Position numbers and translations under genes: made by a program. From Pseudoglutamicibacter albus (GTDB lineage Bacteria; Actinomycetota; Actinomycetes; Actinomycetales; Micrococcaceae), in the NCBI RefSeq assembly GCF_022346425.1, contig NZ_JAKRCW010000007.1, forward strand, positions 1 through 64,000: 64,000 bases of DNA. Reading direction: 5' to 3'. Positions within the stretch are counted from its first letter, which is position 1; each line of letters opens with the position of its first letter. Under the pieces are notes generated by a model. That model did no database searches. It was given only the letters and a program-made list of their open reading frames with translations, and was not told the DNA's origin. Of the stretch, positions 9,252 through 17,626 are shown piece by piece.

Positions 9252-10598
9252 TCAGAAGTGGGTTGTGTTAATCGGAGGCACCTTCGAGTGAAACAACAAG
9301 TGAAGCGCTTCAAGGTCGGCCCCATCAGCCTGGGCGCGCCCGCTAGCCACCAGATCAGCTACACGGCACGTACCAAGGTATAGAGCAGCCAACGCTTCCG
9401 CATCCAGGCTCAAGTGCGGCACATCCGCGCCGGAACCATCAGTAGCTTCCGGCGCTTCGGTAACCCTCGTTCCGTGTTCGTCTGCCTCGATCAGGAACTG
9501 CCCCTGGGCATACCCCAGAGGGTCAGAGACGTCCAGGACCACGGAGCCCTCACTGCTGAGTCCGCGGGCACGCATAGCCTCTGGAACATCGAGAACCCGC
9601 AGCCACAGGGCATCGCGCGTAACACCGTCAACCACATCGCGGCCATTGATCAACGCGACACGCAGCGCGTGATCAGCAACCACCGAATCGGCCGAAAGCT
9701 CTTCAACCAGGTCTGTGGCACCTAACGCTTGCCACAAAGCTAGCTCCGCGACAGGATCCGCGGCCATCAGCTCATGAACCTTCAACGTGAACGGGCGGGA
9801 ATCCCAGCCGGAGAACTCTGCCATCGCGTGCCCTCGCACTGTACCGTCCGGACCGAGCGCAACCAGCGGACGCAAATCGTGGCTCTCCCCTGGCTCTGCC
9901 AAATAGTTACTGATGCCGGCGGCGCGGCGCCGCTGCGAAGAAACAGGCGCAACCTGGCCAGGTGTCCGTTTGACATAGGCCTCAGAAGACTCACGGTGAA
10001 CCGCCGGCATCTCTTCCCAGGAGGGCACTACAACGCGCACACCCGAATCCTCGATCGCCTTGATCGCAGAAGCCCGCAAACGCAAACCATGCAGAACCTT
10101 GACCCGGCACGTACCGGTGTGCGCTGCAACGCCAAAACCGAAGCGGCCATAAATCACGCCCTCGGTCGCCGTGAGTGCCGCCAACGGACGCCCGGCCTCT
10201 TTAGCCCGGTCGAAAGAGGCATGCATCATCTTGGTCAACAAACCACGACGACGGTGCGAGGTCCGCACCGTCACCTCAGTGACCATATGCGTATCAACGA
10301 GGACACCTTCACGCACACACAGCTGGCCAGGGAACTCCGCGAACGTCGCAACGGGAATATCCGCATCCAGTGCGATCGAGGGCTGATTGTCATCATGAAC
10401 CATCGTCAACAGAGAACGGTCCTGACGGAAACGGTCAACCTTGCCCTGCATCTCCTCTTGCGTGCGGCGCCCATCCAAGAACCCTAAGGCCATCGCCTCA
10501 ATGAACGCCTCAGTCACCGGATCCGGGCTACCCAGGGGTCCGTCCGGGCGATGCCGAACAACCCTGAACCGCTCTTGATTCACCGCGCCACTACTCAT
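9252..10598 (-). CDS. Eis-family N-acetyltransferase
   Basis: 448 residues. An N-terminal GNAT domain carries the acetyl-CoA loop VRTSHRRRGLL, and a YGRFGFG motif matches the conserved tyrosine region of Eis. A second degenerate GNAT domain and an SCP2-like C-terminal domain follow. The protein ends in phenylalanine (TTHF), the C-terminal carboxylate that Eis enzymes use in catalysis. Eis proteins acetylate aminoglycosides or other amines; the natural substrate here is unknown. I use ATG 10598, which has GGAG six bases upstream, rather than the TTG two codons earlier. The gene lies between polA and rpsA. Confidence 0.85.
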   Translation of the reverse strand: MSSGAVNQERFRVVRHRPDGPLGSPDPVTEAFIEAMALGFLDGRRTQEEMQGKVDRFRQDRSLLTMVHDDNQPSIALDADIPVATFAEFPGQLCVREGVLVDTHMVTEVTVRTSHRRRGLLTKMMHASFDRAKEAGRPLAALTATEGVIYGRFGFGVAAHTGTCRVKVLHGLRLRASAIKAIEDSGVRVVVPSWEEMPAVHRESSEAYVKRTPGQVAPVSSQRRRAAGISNYLAEPGESHDLRPLVALGPDGTVRGHAMAEFSGWDSRPFTLKVHELMAADPVAELALWQALGATDLVEELSADSVVADHALRVALINGRDVVDGVTRDALWLRVLDVPEAMRARGLSSEGSVVLDVSDPLGYAQGQFLIEADEHGTRVTEAPEATDGSGADVPHLSLDAEALAALYLGTCRVADLVASGRAQADGADLEALHLLFHSKVPPINTTHF

Positions 10599-10667
10599 TT
10601 CCAACTCCAGACCAACATCTGTGGATCACTATCTTCCGTGAAAGACTCAATCTTTGCCAGGCGGCCG

Positions 10668-13433
10668 CTAGTGTGCTGCGGCGTGCCATGTGCGCCCGCT
10701 ACCGATGTTCACATCCAAAGGAACAGACAATTCCATCGCGCTGGACATGATCTCGACTACGAGTGAACGCACCTTCTCCTGCTCACCGTCCCCGACCTCG
10801 AAAATCAGTTCGTCATGGACCTGCAACAGCATCTTCGATTCCAGGCCCGCGTCCTTGAACGCGGCAGGGATGCGAAGCATCGCAAGCTTGATGATATCCG
10901 CCGCTGTGCCCTGGATCGGCGCGTTCAACGCGGCCCGTTTAGCCATCTCCCGCAACTGACGGTTATCGCTATGCAACTCAGGCAGGTAGCGGCGCCGCCC
11001 CAACAGGGTCGAGGTGTAGCCGTCCACACGGGCTTGAGCGACAACCTCATCGAGATAATCACGTACCGCACCGAAACGCTTGAAATAGTCGTTCCGCAGC
11101 GTGCGGGCCTCATCAACCGAAATACCCAACTGCTGCGAAAGGCCAAACTGGCTCAACCCGTACGCCAAGCCGTAGCTCATCGCCTTGACCTTCGAACGCA
11201 TCTCAGCAGACACATCCTCAGGCGCTACATCGAAAACATGTGAGCCAACAAAACGGTGCAGATCCTCGCCATCCTTGAACGCCTGGATCAACGCCTCATC
11301 CCCAGATAAATGCGCCATGATGCGCATCTCAATCTGCGAATAATCCGCCGTGAGCAGCTCCGCGCTGTCACCGCATGTGAAGATGTCGCGAATACGGCGG
11401 CCCTCTTCGGTACGCACCGGAATGTTCTGCAGGTTTGGGTTCAAGGAAGACAACCGGCCGGTAGCCGCGGCGGTCTGAGAGAACGTCGTATGGATCCGCC
11501 CATCAGCGGCAACAGTCTTCTTCAAACCTTCAACAGTCTGCCGCAGCTTAGCCACGTCCCGGTGAGCCATCAGTGCCTCGAGGAACGGATGTCCCGTCTT
11601 GACCAACAAATCCTGCAACGAGGTCGCGTCCGTCGTGTAACCGGTCTTTATCTTCTTGGTCTTAGGAAGCTCAAGTTCCTCAAACAGAACAGTCTGCAAC
11701 TGCTTAGGGCTACTGAGATTCACCTCGTGCCCAATCGCGTCGAAAGCCTGTTGTTGGGCGCGGTTCATGTTCTGGGTGAAGCTATCGATCAAATCATCAA
11801 GCGACTCCAGATCCACGGCCACACCCGTGGCCTCCATGCGCGCCAGAACGCTCGCCAAAGGAACCTCGACCTGCGTCAACAGGTCTTGAGCTTCACGATC
11901 AACAAGCATGGGCTGCAACACCGAATGCAGACGCAACGTGACATCTGCACGTTCCGCCTCGCGGCCATCCACGGCCGCACCGTCCTCATCCAGGCCTAAA
12001 TCAAGCTGGCCGGCGTTCTGTGCCGCTGCTTCACCCAGCGTGCGCTTCAGGTGCTGCTGGGAGAGATCCTCAAGCGCATAACCACGGCGGTCCGGCTGAA
12101 CCAGATACGCCGAGAGCGCGACATCATCGATCACACCCGACAACTGCAAACCACGCGCCCACAGTGCCTTCAGCATCGGCTTGAGGTCATACACAACCTT
12201 CGGCCGCTCAGCATCCGCAAGCCAGGCCGCCACCGCATCGGTGGCCTGCTCATCCAACTGGGCAAGATCAACTTGCAACACCTCAGCCTGCGCCGACTCT
12301 TCAGGAAGCACCGCAACCGAAAGGCTCAGAACATCCGATGCCTCACCCACCGCGTGCTCAGCCGACAGCTCAACGCGCACCGCGGCAACAGACGCACCAT
12401 CAGCACCCGCGCCAGCAACAGCTTCAAACCATGCACGAATCTGCTCAGCGTCAGCGAATGAAACAACATTCGGCAACTCAACAGCCGGGGACTCTTCCTC
12501 GCTCAAACCACCCATCACGTCGTTCAAACGGCGGCGCAACGTATTGAACTCAAGCGAATCAAACAAGTCCTCAATGCGATCCCACTCCGGTTCACGCACA
12601 CGCATGTCATCCCACGTGAGATCCACATCCAAATCCCGAACCAAAGCGTTCAGCTCACGGTTACGGCGTACATCATCCACGTGGTCACGCAGGCTCTGTC
12701 CAACCTTGCCCTTGATCTCATCAGCATGCTCAAGGATCTTCTCAACCGAGCCATACTGATTGATCCACTTAGCCGCAGTCTTATTGCCCACCCTCGGAAC
12801 ACCCGGAAGATTATCGGCCTTCTCCCCCACCAGCGCAGCCATATCCGGGTAGTTCTGCGGAAGAACCCCGTAACGGTCCTGCACCGCGGCAGCGTCCATC
12901 GGCGGGATATCCGAAATGCCGCGCATCGGATACAAAACCAGCACGTCATCGTTGATCAACTGGAACGTGTCCCTATCACCTGAGACAACCAGGACATCGA
13001 AACCATCCGCAGCGCCGCGGGTCGACAACGTCGCCAGAATGTCATCAGCCTCATAGCCCTCATACGTCAACGTAGGGATGTTCATAGCGGCCATGACCTG
13101 ATCGATCAACTCGATCTGGCCCGCGAACTCCGGCGGAGTCTCGGCGCGGCCGCCCTTATATTCCTCATACTGTTGCGAACGGATAGTAGGCCCAGAAAGG
13201 TCAAAAGCGACCGCAACATGGGTCGGTTCCCGCTGCTCAATCATTTTCAGCAGCATCGAAACGAAACCGTGAACCGCGTTCGTGTATTGGCCCGTAGCAG
13301 TCGAGAAGTTCTCTGCAGGTAAAGCGAAAAACGCGCGGAATGCCATCGAATGCCCATCGATAACGAGCAAACGCGGCTTGGATTCGGACGAAGACGAAGA
13401 TTTAGACGAAGAAGACTTGGCGTTGGCACTCAC
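10668..13433 (-). CDS. polA: DNA polymerase I
   Basis: About 921 residues. The 5'-nuclease domain (starting LLVIDGHSMAFRAFFALP) is followed by a 3'-5' exonuclease-like domain that lacks obvious acidic catalytic residues, then the polymerase domain with motif A (LTADYSQIEMRI), motif B (KAMSYGLAYGLSQFG) and motif C (QVHDELIFEV). It fills gaps and removes RNA primers in replication and repair. The frame stays open upstream to 13904, but that extension is antisense to the thioesterase and low in homology. I choose GTG 13433, just before a Ser-rich linker; ATG 13454 is an alternative. Confidence 0.93.
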   Translation of the reverse strand: MSANAKSSSSKSSSSSESKPRLLVIDGHSMAFRAFFALPAENFSTATGQYTNAVHGFVSMLLKMIEQREPTHVAVAFDLSGPTIRSQQYEEYKGGRAETPPEFAGQIELIDQVMAAMNIPTLTYEGYEADDILATLSTRGAADGFDVLVVSGDRDTFQLINDDVLVLYPMRGISDIPPMDAAAVQDRYGVLPQNYPDMAALVGEKADNLPGVPRVGNKTAAKWINQYGSVEKILEHADEIKGKVGQSLRDHVDDVRRNRELNALVRDLDVDLTWDDMRVREPEWDRIEDLFDSLEFNTLRRRLNDVMGGLSEEESPAVELPNVVSFADAEQIRAWFEAVAGAGADGASVAAVRVELSAEHAVGEASDVLSLSVAVLPEESAQAEVLQVDLAQLDEQATDAVAAWLADAERPKVVYDLKPMLKALWARGLQLSGVIDDVALSAYLVQPDRRGYALEDLSQQHLKRTLGEAAAQNAGQLDLGLDEDGAAVDGREAERADVTLRLHSVLQPMLVDREAQDLLTQVEVPLASVLARMEATGVAVDLESLDDLIDSFTQNMNRAQQQAFDAIGHEVNLSSPKQLQTVLFEELELPKTKKIKTGYTTDATSLQDLLVKTGHPFLEALMAHRDVAKLRQTVEGLKKTVAADGRIHTTFSQTAAATGRLSSLNPNLQNIPVRTEEGRRIRDIFTCGDSAELLTADYSQIEMRIMAHLSGDEALIQAFKDGEDLHRFVGSHVFDVAPEDVSAEMRSKVKAMSYGLAYGLSQFGLSQQLGISVDEARTLRNDYFKRFGAVRDYLDEVVAQARVDGYTSTLLGRRRYLPELHSDNRQLREMAKRAALNAPIQGTAADIIKLAMLRIPAAFKDAGLESKMLLQVHDELIFEVGDGEQEKVRSLVVEIMSSAMELSVPLDVNIGSGRTWHAAAH

Positions 13434-13452
13434 ACATGAAAGCCTAATGCCC

Positions 13453-13974
13453 ATGACTGACAAAAGCTCAAAACCCGAAACGGGCGGCACCAACAAGACC
13501 ACCCAAGCTGCCCACGAGAACCATCCGTTCGCTACCGAACTCACTGAAGCGAACATCCCGCACGCGGCGTGGGAATACCTACGCCACCATGGCCCCGGAG
13601 CACTGGTCACCAAGCTCGGGATCATCTTCGACACCTTCACGGTCGAAGAACTCACCGCAACCATGCCGGTTGAAAGCAACACCCAGGTAGCCGGAATCCT
13701 CCACGGCGGAGCCAGCGCGGCACTCGCTGAAACCCTTGGCTCCTTCGCCGCAGCCTTGCACATCGTCGACTCAGGGCTCCAGGGGAAATCCCCCGTAGGC
13801 GTGGACCTCAACATCACCCACCACCGCGGCGGTGTTTCCGGGCGGGTGCGCGGAGTGTGCACACCAGCCCACCTCGGCCGAACCACCACGAGCCACGACA
13901 TCAAAATCTATGACGAGAACAACAAACTTGTCGCGACCGCACGCATCACCAACCAGCTCATCGACCTGCGCTAA
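13453..13974 (+). CDS. PaaI-family hotdog thioesterase
   Basis: About 173 residues. The hotdog-fold core contains GILHGGASAALAETLGSFAA and the later GVDLNITHHRGG strand, typical of PaaI/YbgC-like acyl-CoA thioesterases, with the catalytic acidic residue expected in the long helix after HGG. ATG 13453 or the in-frame ATG 13447 may be used; a GAAAG lies just upstream. It is divergent from polA with only about 19 bases between start codons. Thioesterases of this family flank polA in other actinobacteria. The substrate is not predictable. Confidence 0.87.
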   Translation: MTDKSSKPETGGTNKTTQAAHENHPFATELTEANIPHAAWEYLRHHGPGALVTKLGIIFDTFTVEELTATMPVESNTQVAGILHGGASAALAETLGSFAAALHIVDSGLQGKSPVGVDLNITHHRGGVSGRVRGVCTPAHLGRTTTSHDIKIYDENNKLVATARITNQLIDLR

Positions 13975-14060
13975 ACGGTGACACTCAAACCACACGCCGG
14001 CACGCTACGTGGCTGTGTAGATGCGTAGCTGCGCTCGTTGTGGACATGTCGGGTGTAGAC

Positions 14061-14104
14061 GCGTTGAGGGCGGGCCACCTTGCACGGTGACCCGCCCTCA
14101 ACGC
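14061..14104. terminator. Hairpin between converging thioesterase and small membrane protein genes
   Basis: A 14-bp perfect stem (GCGTTGAGGGCGGG with its complement at 14091-14104), with further partial pairing inside. There is no T-tract, but the position between converging genes suits a transcript end. Confidence 0.65.
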
Positions 14105-14116
14105 TTGCGCGCGGCT

Positions 14117-14177
14117 AGAAGCCTAACGTTTCAGAAACCCAGCGCTTCAGAAGCCTAACGTTTCAGAACCCCAGCGC
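14117..14177. repeat. 32-bp tandem duplication spanning a stop codon
   Basis: The 20-mer AGAAGCCTAACGTTTCAGAA occurs at 14117 and 14149, each followed by a CCCAGCGC segment, giving a 32-base unit in two copies. The second copy contains the TGA stop (14165-14163) of the minus-strand small membrane protein, so its last codons and stop are duplicated downstream. Confidence 0.85.
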
Positions 14178-14411
14178 CTTATGGATCGGCGGGACGATCA
14201 ACGCGATACCGAGCAGAACGATCAGCCCGGATACCGCATAGCACGCGAAATAGCCGGCCTTGAGACGTTTCGCTTTGCTGAGGCCTTCCTCCGTTGCCGC
14301 GTCATGCAGGGACTGCAACCGCACCCCGGTCGAGAACATCAGCACCACGAACAGCGTTGAGAACACAGTCGCGACGAATACCATCAGAAACGGCATAAAT
14401 TCAACAGTCAT
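14163..14411 (-). CDS. Small two-helix membrane protein downstream of pit
   Basis: 82 residues with two predicted membrane helices (about residues 5-28 and 53-75) joined by a short charged loop containing two lysines and an arginine. It follows the phosphate transporter gene by 12 bases in the same direction, so it is probably co-transcribed. I do not recognise the family; a role with the transporter is only suggested by position. Its 3' end is tandemly duplicated. Confidence 0.7.
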   Translation of the reverse strand: MTVEFMPFLMVFVATVFSTLFVVLMFSTGVRLQSLHDAATEEGLSKAKRLKAGYFACYAVSGLIVLLGIALIVPPIHKALGF

Positions 14412-14423
14412 TGATCTTCTCCG

Positions 14424-15926
14424 CTACTTACCTTGCTTCGCTTCAGCAACATCGTGGCCCTTACTGGCTTCCTTAGCGGCGCGTTCGGCTTCACGGGCCG
14501 CCACATCGGACTCTTCCGCTGCGGCTTGGCTATCGACTGCCGCGATGAAGCTAAGCCGCGCTGATTCCTCACGGTCTTGCGCACGACGCACCTCACGCAA
14601 CTCGGCTGCCGCCGCCTTCCGTGCAACCCGGTGGGCGTGCGTTGCGGCACGAGCTGCACGGCGAGCCTTCCGCGCCTCAGACTTAGCCTTCGCGGCGGCG
14701 GCCTTAGCGTGCTCGTGCGCCTCGCGAGCCTCACGGCGCAATGCACGGGCAGCGCTACGGCGTTCCTTCTTAGTTGGTATGTGAACCGCGGCGGAGGAAA
14801 CCTCGACGCCACGCATAGCGTTCTCGTGAGTGACCGAGTTACGTAGAGAAATCAAGAAAATCGTGAGCATCGCGGCCAGGCCCGTGATCAGAACGATCCA
14901 CACACCTACCGAACCCAGGTGAGTCAACGCCGCAGCCAGACCACCGATGATGGCAGCGGCAGGCAGTGTGAAGAGCCAACCGGTCGCGATCTTGCCAGCG
15001 GTACGCCAGCGGACACCTGCCCCTTTACGGCCCAAACCGGAACCCACCACGGAACCGGACGCGACCTGCGTGGTCGACAACGCGAAACCTAAGTGTGACG
15101 ACGCCAGGATCGCGGCACCCGTGGAAACCTCGGCAGCGAAACCCTGCGGCGGCTTGACCTCAGTCAAGCCCGTTCCCAGCGTACGCATGATGCGCCAGCC
15201 GCCCGTATAGGTGCCTAACGCGATCGCGAAAGCACAGCTAGCGATAACCCACAGGTGAGGGCCTGTGCCGGCTTCCTGCATGTTAGCGGACACCAGAACC
15301 AGAGTGATGATACCCATCGTCTTCTGAGCGTCATTCGTGCCGTGAGCCAACGCGACAAGGGAGGAAGAGAAGATCTGACCGATCTTGAAACCGCCGCGAT
15401 TCGGGGAGATGTGTTTACTGTTCCGACGCGTGATGCGGTACGCCAACCGGGTGGCGAAGAAAGCTGAAACACCTGCGATGAGCGGGGCAGCGACCGCAGG
15501 GATCAGGACCTTCTCAAAAAGCGTTCCGTAATTCACCGCTGAGAGGCCCGCACCCACGATGGCGGCACCGATGAGACCACCGAACAAAGCGTGAGAGCTA
15601 GACGACGGCAAGCCGAGTAGCCACGTCAAGAGGTTCCAGACGATCGCGCCCATCAGGCCGGCCAAAATCACCGACGGAGTGATGAGGATCCCACCGTCCG
15701 AGGAAGATTCGTTGATGATCCCCTTAGAAACCGTCATCGCGACCTCGGTGGACAGGAACGCGCCAACAAGGTTCAAGATGGCGGCCAACGTCACAGCAGC
15801 TTTCGGCTTGATCGCCCCCGTCGCAACCGGGGTGGCCATCGCGTTAGCGGTGTCGTGAAAGCCGTTCGTGAAGTCAAAGAACAACGCCAAAGCGATGACA
15901 ATGACAACGAGTAAGAACGGATCCAT
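14424..15926 (-). CDS. pit: PiT-family low-affinity inorganic phosphate transporter
   Basis: 500 residues. The two PiT signature repeats are visible: FDFTNGFHDTANAMAT near the N-terminus and VALAHGTNDAQKTMG in the middle, with about ten membrane segments up to residue 375. Transport is proton- or metal-phosphate-coupled uptake in the family. Beyond the membrane core is a 120-residue cytosolic tail that is almost entirely Ala, Arg, Lys and Glu and looks like one long coiled coil; standard Pit proteins lack it. A candidate PhoP box lies 50 bases upstream of the start. Confidence 0.92.
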   Translation of the reverse strand: MDPFLLVVIVIALALFFDFTNGFHDTANAMATPVATGAIKPKAAVTLAAILNLVGAFLSTEVAMTVSKGIINESSSDGGILITPSVILAGLMGAIVWNLLTWLLGLPSSSSHALFGGLIGAAIVGAGLSAVNYGTLFEKVLIPAVAAPLIAGVSAFFATRLAYRITRRNSKHISPNRGGFKIGQIFSSSLVALAHGTNDAQKTMGIITLVLVSANMQEAGTGPHLWVIASCAFAIALGTYTGGWRIMRTLGTGLTEVKPPQGFAAEVSTGAAILASSHLGFALSTTQVASGSVVGSGLGRKGAGVRWRTAGKIATGWLFTLPAAAIIGGLAAALTHLGSVGVWIVLITGLAAMLTIFLISLRNSVTHENAMRGVEVSSAAVHIPTKKERRSAARALRREAREAHEHAKAAAAKAKSEARKARRAARAATHAHRVARKAAAAELREVRRAQDREESARLSFIAAVDSQAAAEESDVAAREAERAAKEASKGHDVAEAKQGK

Positions 15927-15975
15927 GCGGGGCCTTCCTCTTCAAAACACTCACATAAACCGGGCATGAACATCT

Positions 15976-15993
15976 GTTTACCTAGAGTTCACT
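15976..15993. promoter_or_regulatory. Candidate PhoP (PHO) box upstream of pit
   Basis: GTTTACC and GTTCACT occur as direct repeats separated by TAGA, an 11-base period that matches the actinobacterial PHO box pattern of GTTCACC repeats. The site is 50 bases upstream of the phosphate transporter start. One mismatch per half-site keeps this tentative. Confidence 0.45.
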
Positions 15994-16210
15994 CCACTCC
16001 CGTGACAATGCTAGACCTTTAAGCCCGAAAGCGTGACCCCGAGGCGGAATAAGCACTGTGTGAATAGTCACGCCCGCGTAGCGGTGCGGGTTGGATGTGC
16101 ATTTTCCACACGAGTGCGTATACAGTAGAACCCGCTGGTGAGAAAACCACGAGTAAACGAGTCAGAGATCCCTCGAACGGACACTCGACCCGGTACTCAC
16201 ATAGACACCA

Positions 16211-16292
16211 GCCCGAGTGGCGGAATTGGTAGACGCACTGCACTCAAAATGCAGCGATGAAAATCGTGCGGGTTCGAGTCCCGCCTCGGGCA
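16211..16292 (+). tRNA. tRNA-Leu (CAA)
   Basis: An 82-base cloverleaf. The acceptor stem pairs GCCCGAG with CTCGGGC and the discriminator is A. The anticodon stem CTGCA/TGCAG encloses CTCAAAA, giving anticodon CAA (codon UUG). A long variable arm and the GGTTCGAGTCC T-arm are present. CCA is not encoded. A TATACA -10-like element lies about 80 bases upstream. Confidence 0.95.
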
Positions 16293-16302
16293 CAGATACA
16301 AA

Positions 16303-16330
16303 GTGGGGCGCAACAAAGGTTGCGCCCCAC
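16303..16330 (+). terminator. tRNA-Leu terminator
   Basis: A 12-bp stem GTGGGGCGCAAC / GTTGCGCCCCAC with an AAAG loop, followed by GTTTGGTTTT, ten bases after the tRNA. Confidence 0.85.
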
Positions 16331-16363
16331 GTTTGGTTTTCTTGCTCTCCCGCGTTTGGTTTT

Positions 16364-16394
16364 CGTTTTAGCTTCTACGCGTTTTAGCTTCTAC
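16364..16394. repeat. 16-bp tandem duplication spanning a stop codon
   Basis: CGTTTTAGCTTCTAC occurs at 16364 and 16380 (period 16). The second copy contains the TAG stop of the minus-strand hydratase-family gene (16393-16391). Just before it, CGTTTGGTTTTC is also present twice (16330 and 16353). Confidence 0.85.
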
Positions 16395-17626
16395 TTGGGG
16401 AATTCAAGGTCCGGGAAGCCTGGTACCGCGGCGAAGAAACTCTCGACGAGCTCGGCGGTAACACCCTCCAGCGTTGCTGGGTTCCACTGTGGGTTGCGGT
16501 CCTTATCGATAATCTGAGCGCGGATCCCTTCACGCATATCGTGGCCAGGCCGTACTAGCTCGCGCGTTTCTACCTCAGTCGCGTGCGCGCCGCCGCGGCG
16601 GTTGCCCAAGACTGCGTTCCCGCACAACCGATAGTCTTGCCGATACGTATCCGCCAGGCTCAGTTGGCGCGCACGCTCGATCGCTTCCAGTGCCGTCTTC
16701 ATGCCCGTTGGGCTGTTCCGGCGCATCGCATCCAACGCTTCCCGCTTAAGCGTGCCTTGCCCAGCAGCTTCACCAGCGCCTTCAACACGCGCCTGCAAGG
16801 CCTCAAGGATGTCCTCGACAGTTTCGTGCGAGAAAGCCTCGTCGATCCAGCCGCGGGCCGCCTCCAAACGTCCCGCACCGGCGCCCTCTGCGGTGTCCCT
16901 TACTGTGCCTTCACCTGCGCTGCGCTGCCGGCCGTCCGTGTCCGGGACGGAAAGCGAGTAGCGCTCCACCGCATCGTCCACATCACCGGCGCATGTGGCC
17001 TGTTCAAGCTCCGCACGCAAGGCACCTTGCTGCGAAGCCGGAACAAACGCATCAGCAAGCCCCGCATACACCGCATCGGCGCCGCAAATCTGCAGCCCAG
17101 TCAAAGACAAGAAGCGGCCCACCGCCCCAGGAGAACGCGCCAAGAAATACGCGCCACCCACATCCGGGCTGAAACCGATACCGGTCTCCGGCATCCCCAA
17201 CCGGGTCGATTCGCACACAATCCGGTGCGAACCAGGAACCGAGATCCCGACTCCCCCACCCAAAACCAGGCCATCCATGAACGGAATATAGGGTTTCGGG
17301 AAACACGCGATCGCGTGATCCAAGCGATACTCCGCCGCGAAGAACTCCATCGCAACCGCCGGCTCTTCGATGGTGCCTCGATAGATCACGCGCACGTCAC
17401 CGCCCGCGCACAAACCCCGCTCACCCGCGCCACGAACCAGCACGGCACGCACCGCATCGTCTGCCGCAAAAACATCCAGCGCCTGATGCATAGCCTGAAC
17501 CATCTCAAGGTTCAACGCATTCACCGAGGCCCGGCGGTTGAGTGTCACAACACCCAAGGCCCCCGCACGTTCAGCGAGTACGAGCTCTGATCCGGTATCT
17601 ATAGCATCTACAGCCATAGCAGCCAT
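16391..17626 (-). CDS. Enoyl-CoA hydratase/isomerase family, 3-hydroxyisobutyryl-CoA hydrolase-like
   Basis: 411 residues with the crotonase fold. The oxyanion-hole region GAGERGLCAGGD and the helix MDGLVLGGGVGIS are clear, and MPETGIGFSPDVGGAYFLAR matches the glutamate-containing motif of 3-hydroxyisobutyryl-CoA hydrolases. The long C-terminal half also fits that ECH_2 subgroup rather than short hydratases. The reaction in the family hydrolyses HIBYL-CoA in valine breakdown. The ATG shares one base with the pyk stop (TGATG), so the two are coupled. A second in-frame ATG three codons on is possible. Confidence 0.8.
   Translation of the reverse strand: MAAMAVDAIDTGSELVLAERAGALGVVTLNRRASVNALNLEMVQAMHQALDVFAADDAVRAVLVRGAGERGLCAGGDVRVIYRGTIEEPAVAMEFFAAEYRLDHAIACFPKPYIPFMDGLVLGGGVGISVPGSHRIVCESTRLGMPETGIGFSPDVGGAYFLARSPGAVGRFLSLTGLQICGADAVYAGLADAFVPASQQGALRAELEQATCAGDVDDAVERYSLSVPDTDGRQRSAGEGTVRDTAEGAGAGRLEAARGWIDEAFSHETVEDILEALQARVEGAGEAAGQGTLKREALDAMRRNSPTGMKTALEAIERARQLSLADTYRQDYRLCGNAVLGNRRGGAHATEVETRELVRPGHDMREGIRAQIIDKDRNPQWNPATLEGVTAELVESFFAAVPGFPDLEFPK

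Noticed and set aside
13434-13904. N-terminal extension of polA up to 13904
   Set aside because: It is antisense to the thioesterase, has unusual Trp/Ser composition, and polymerase I homology begins after 13433.
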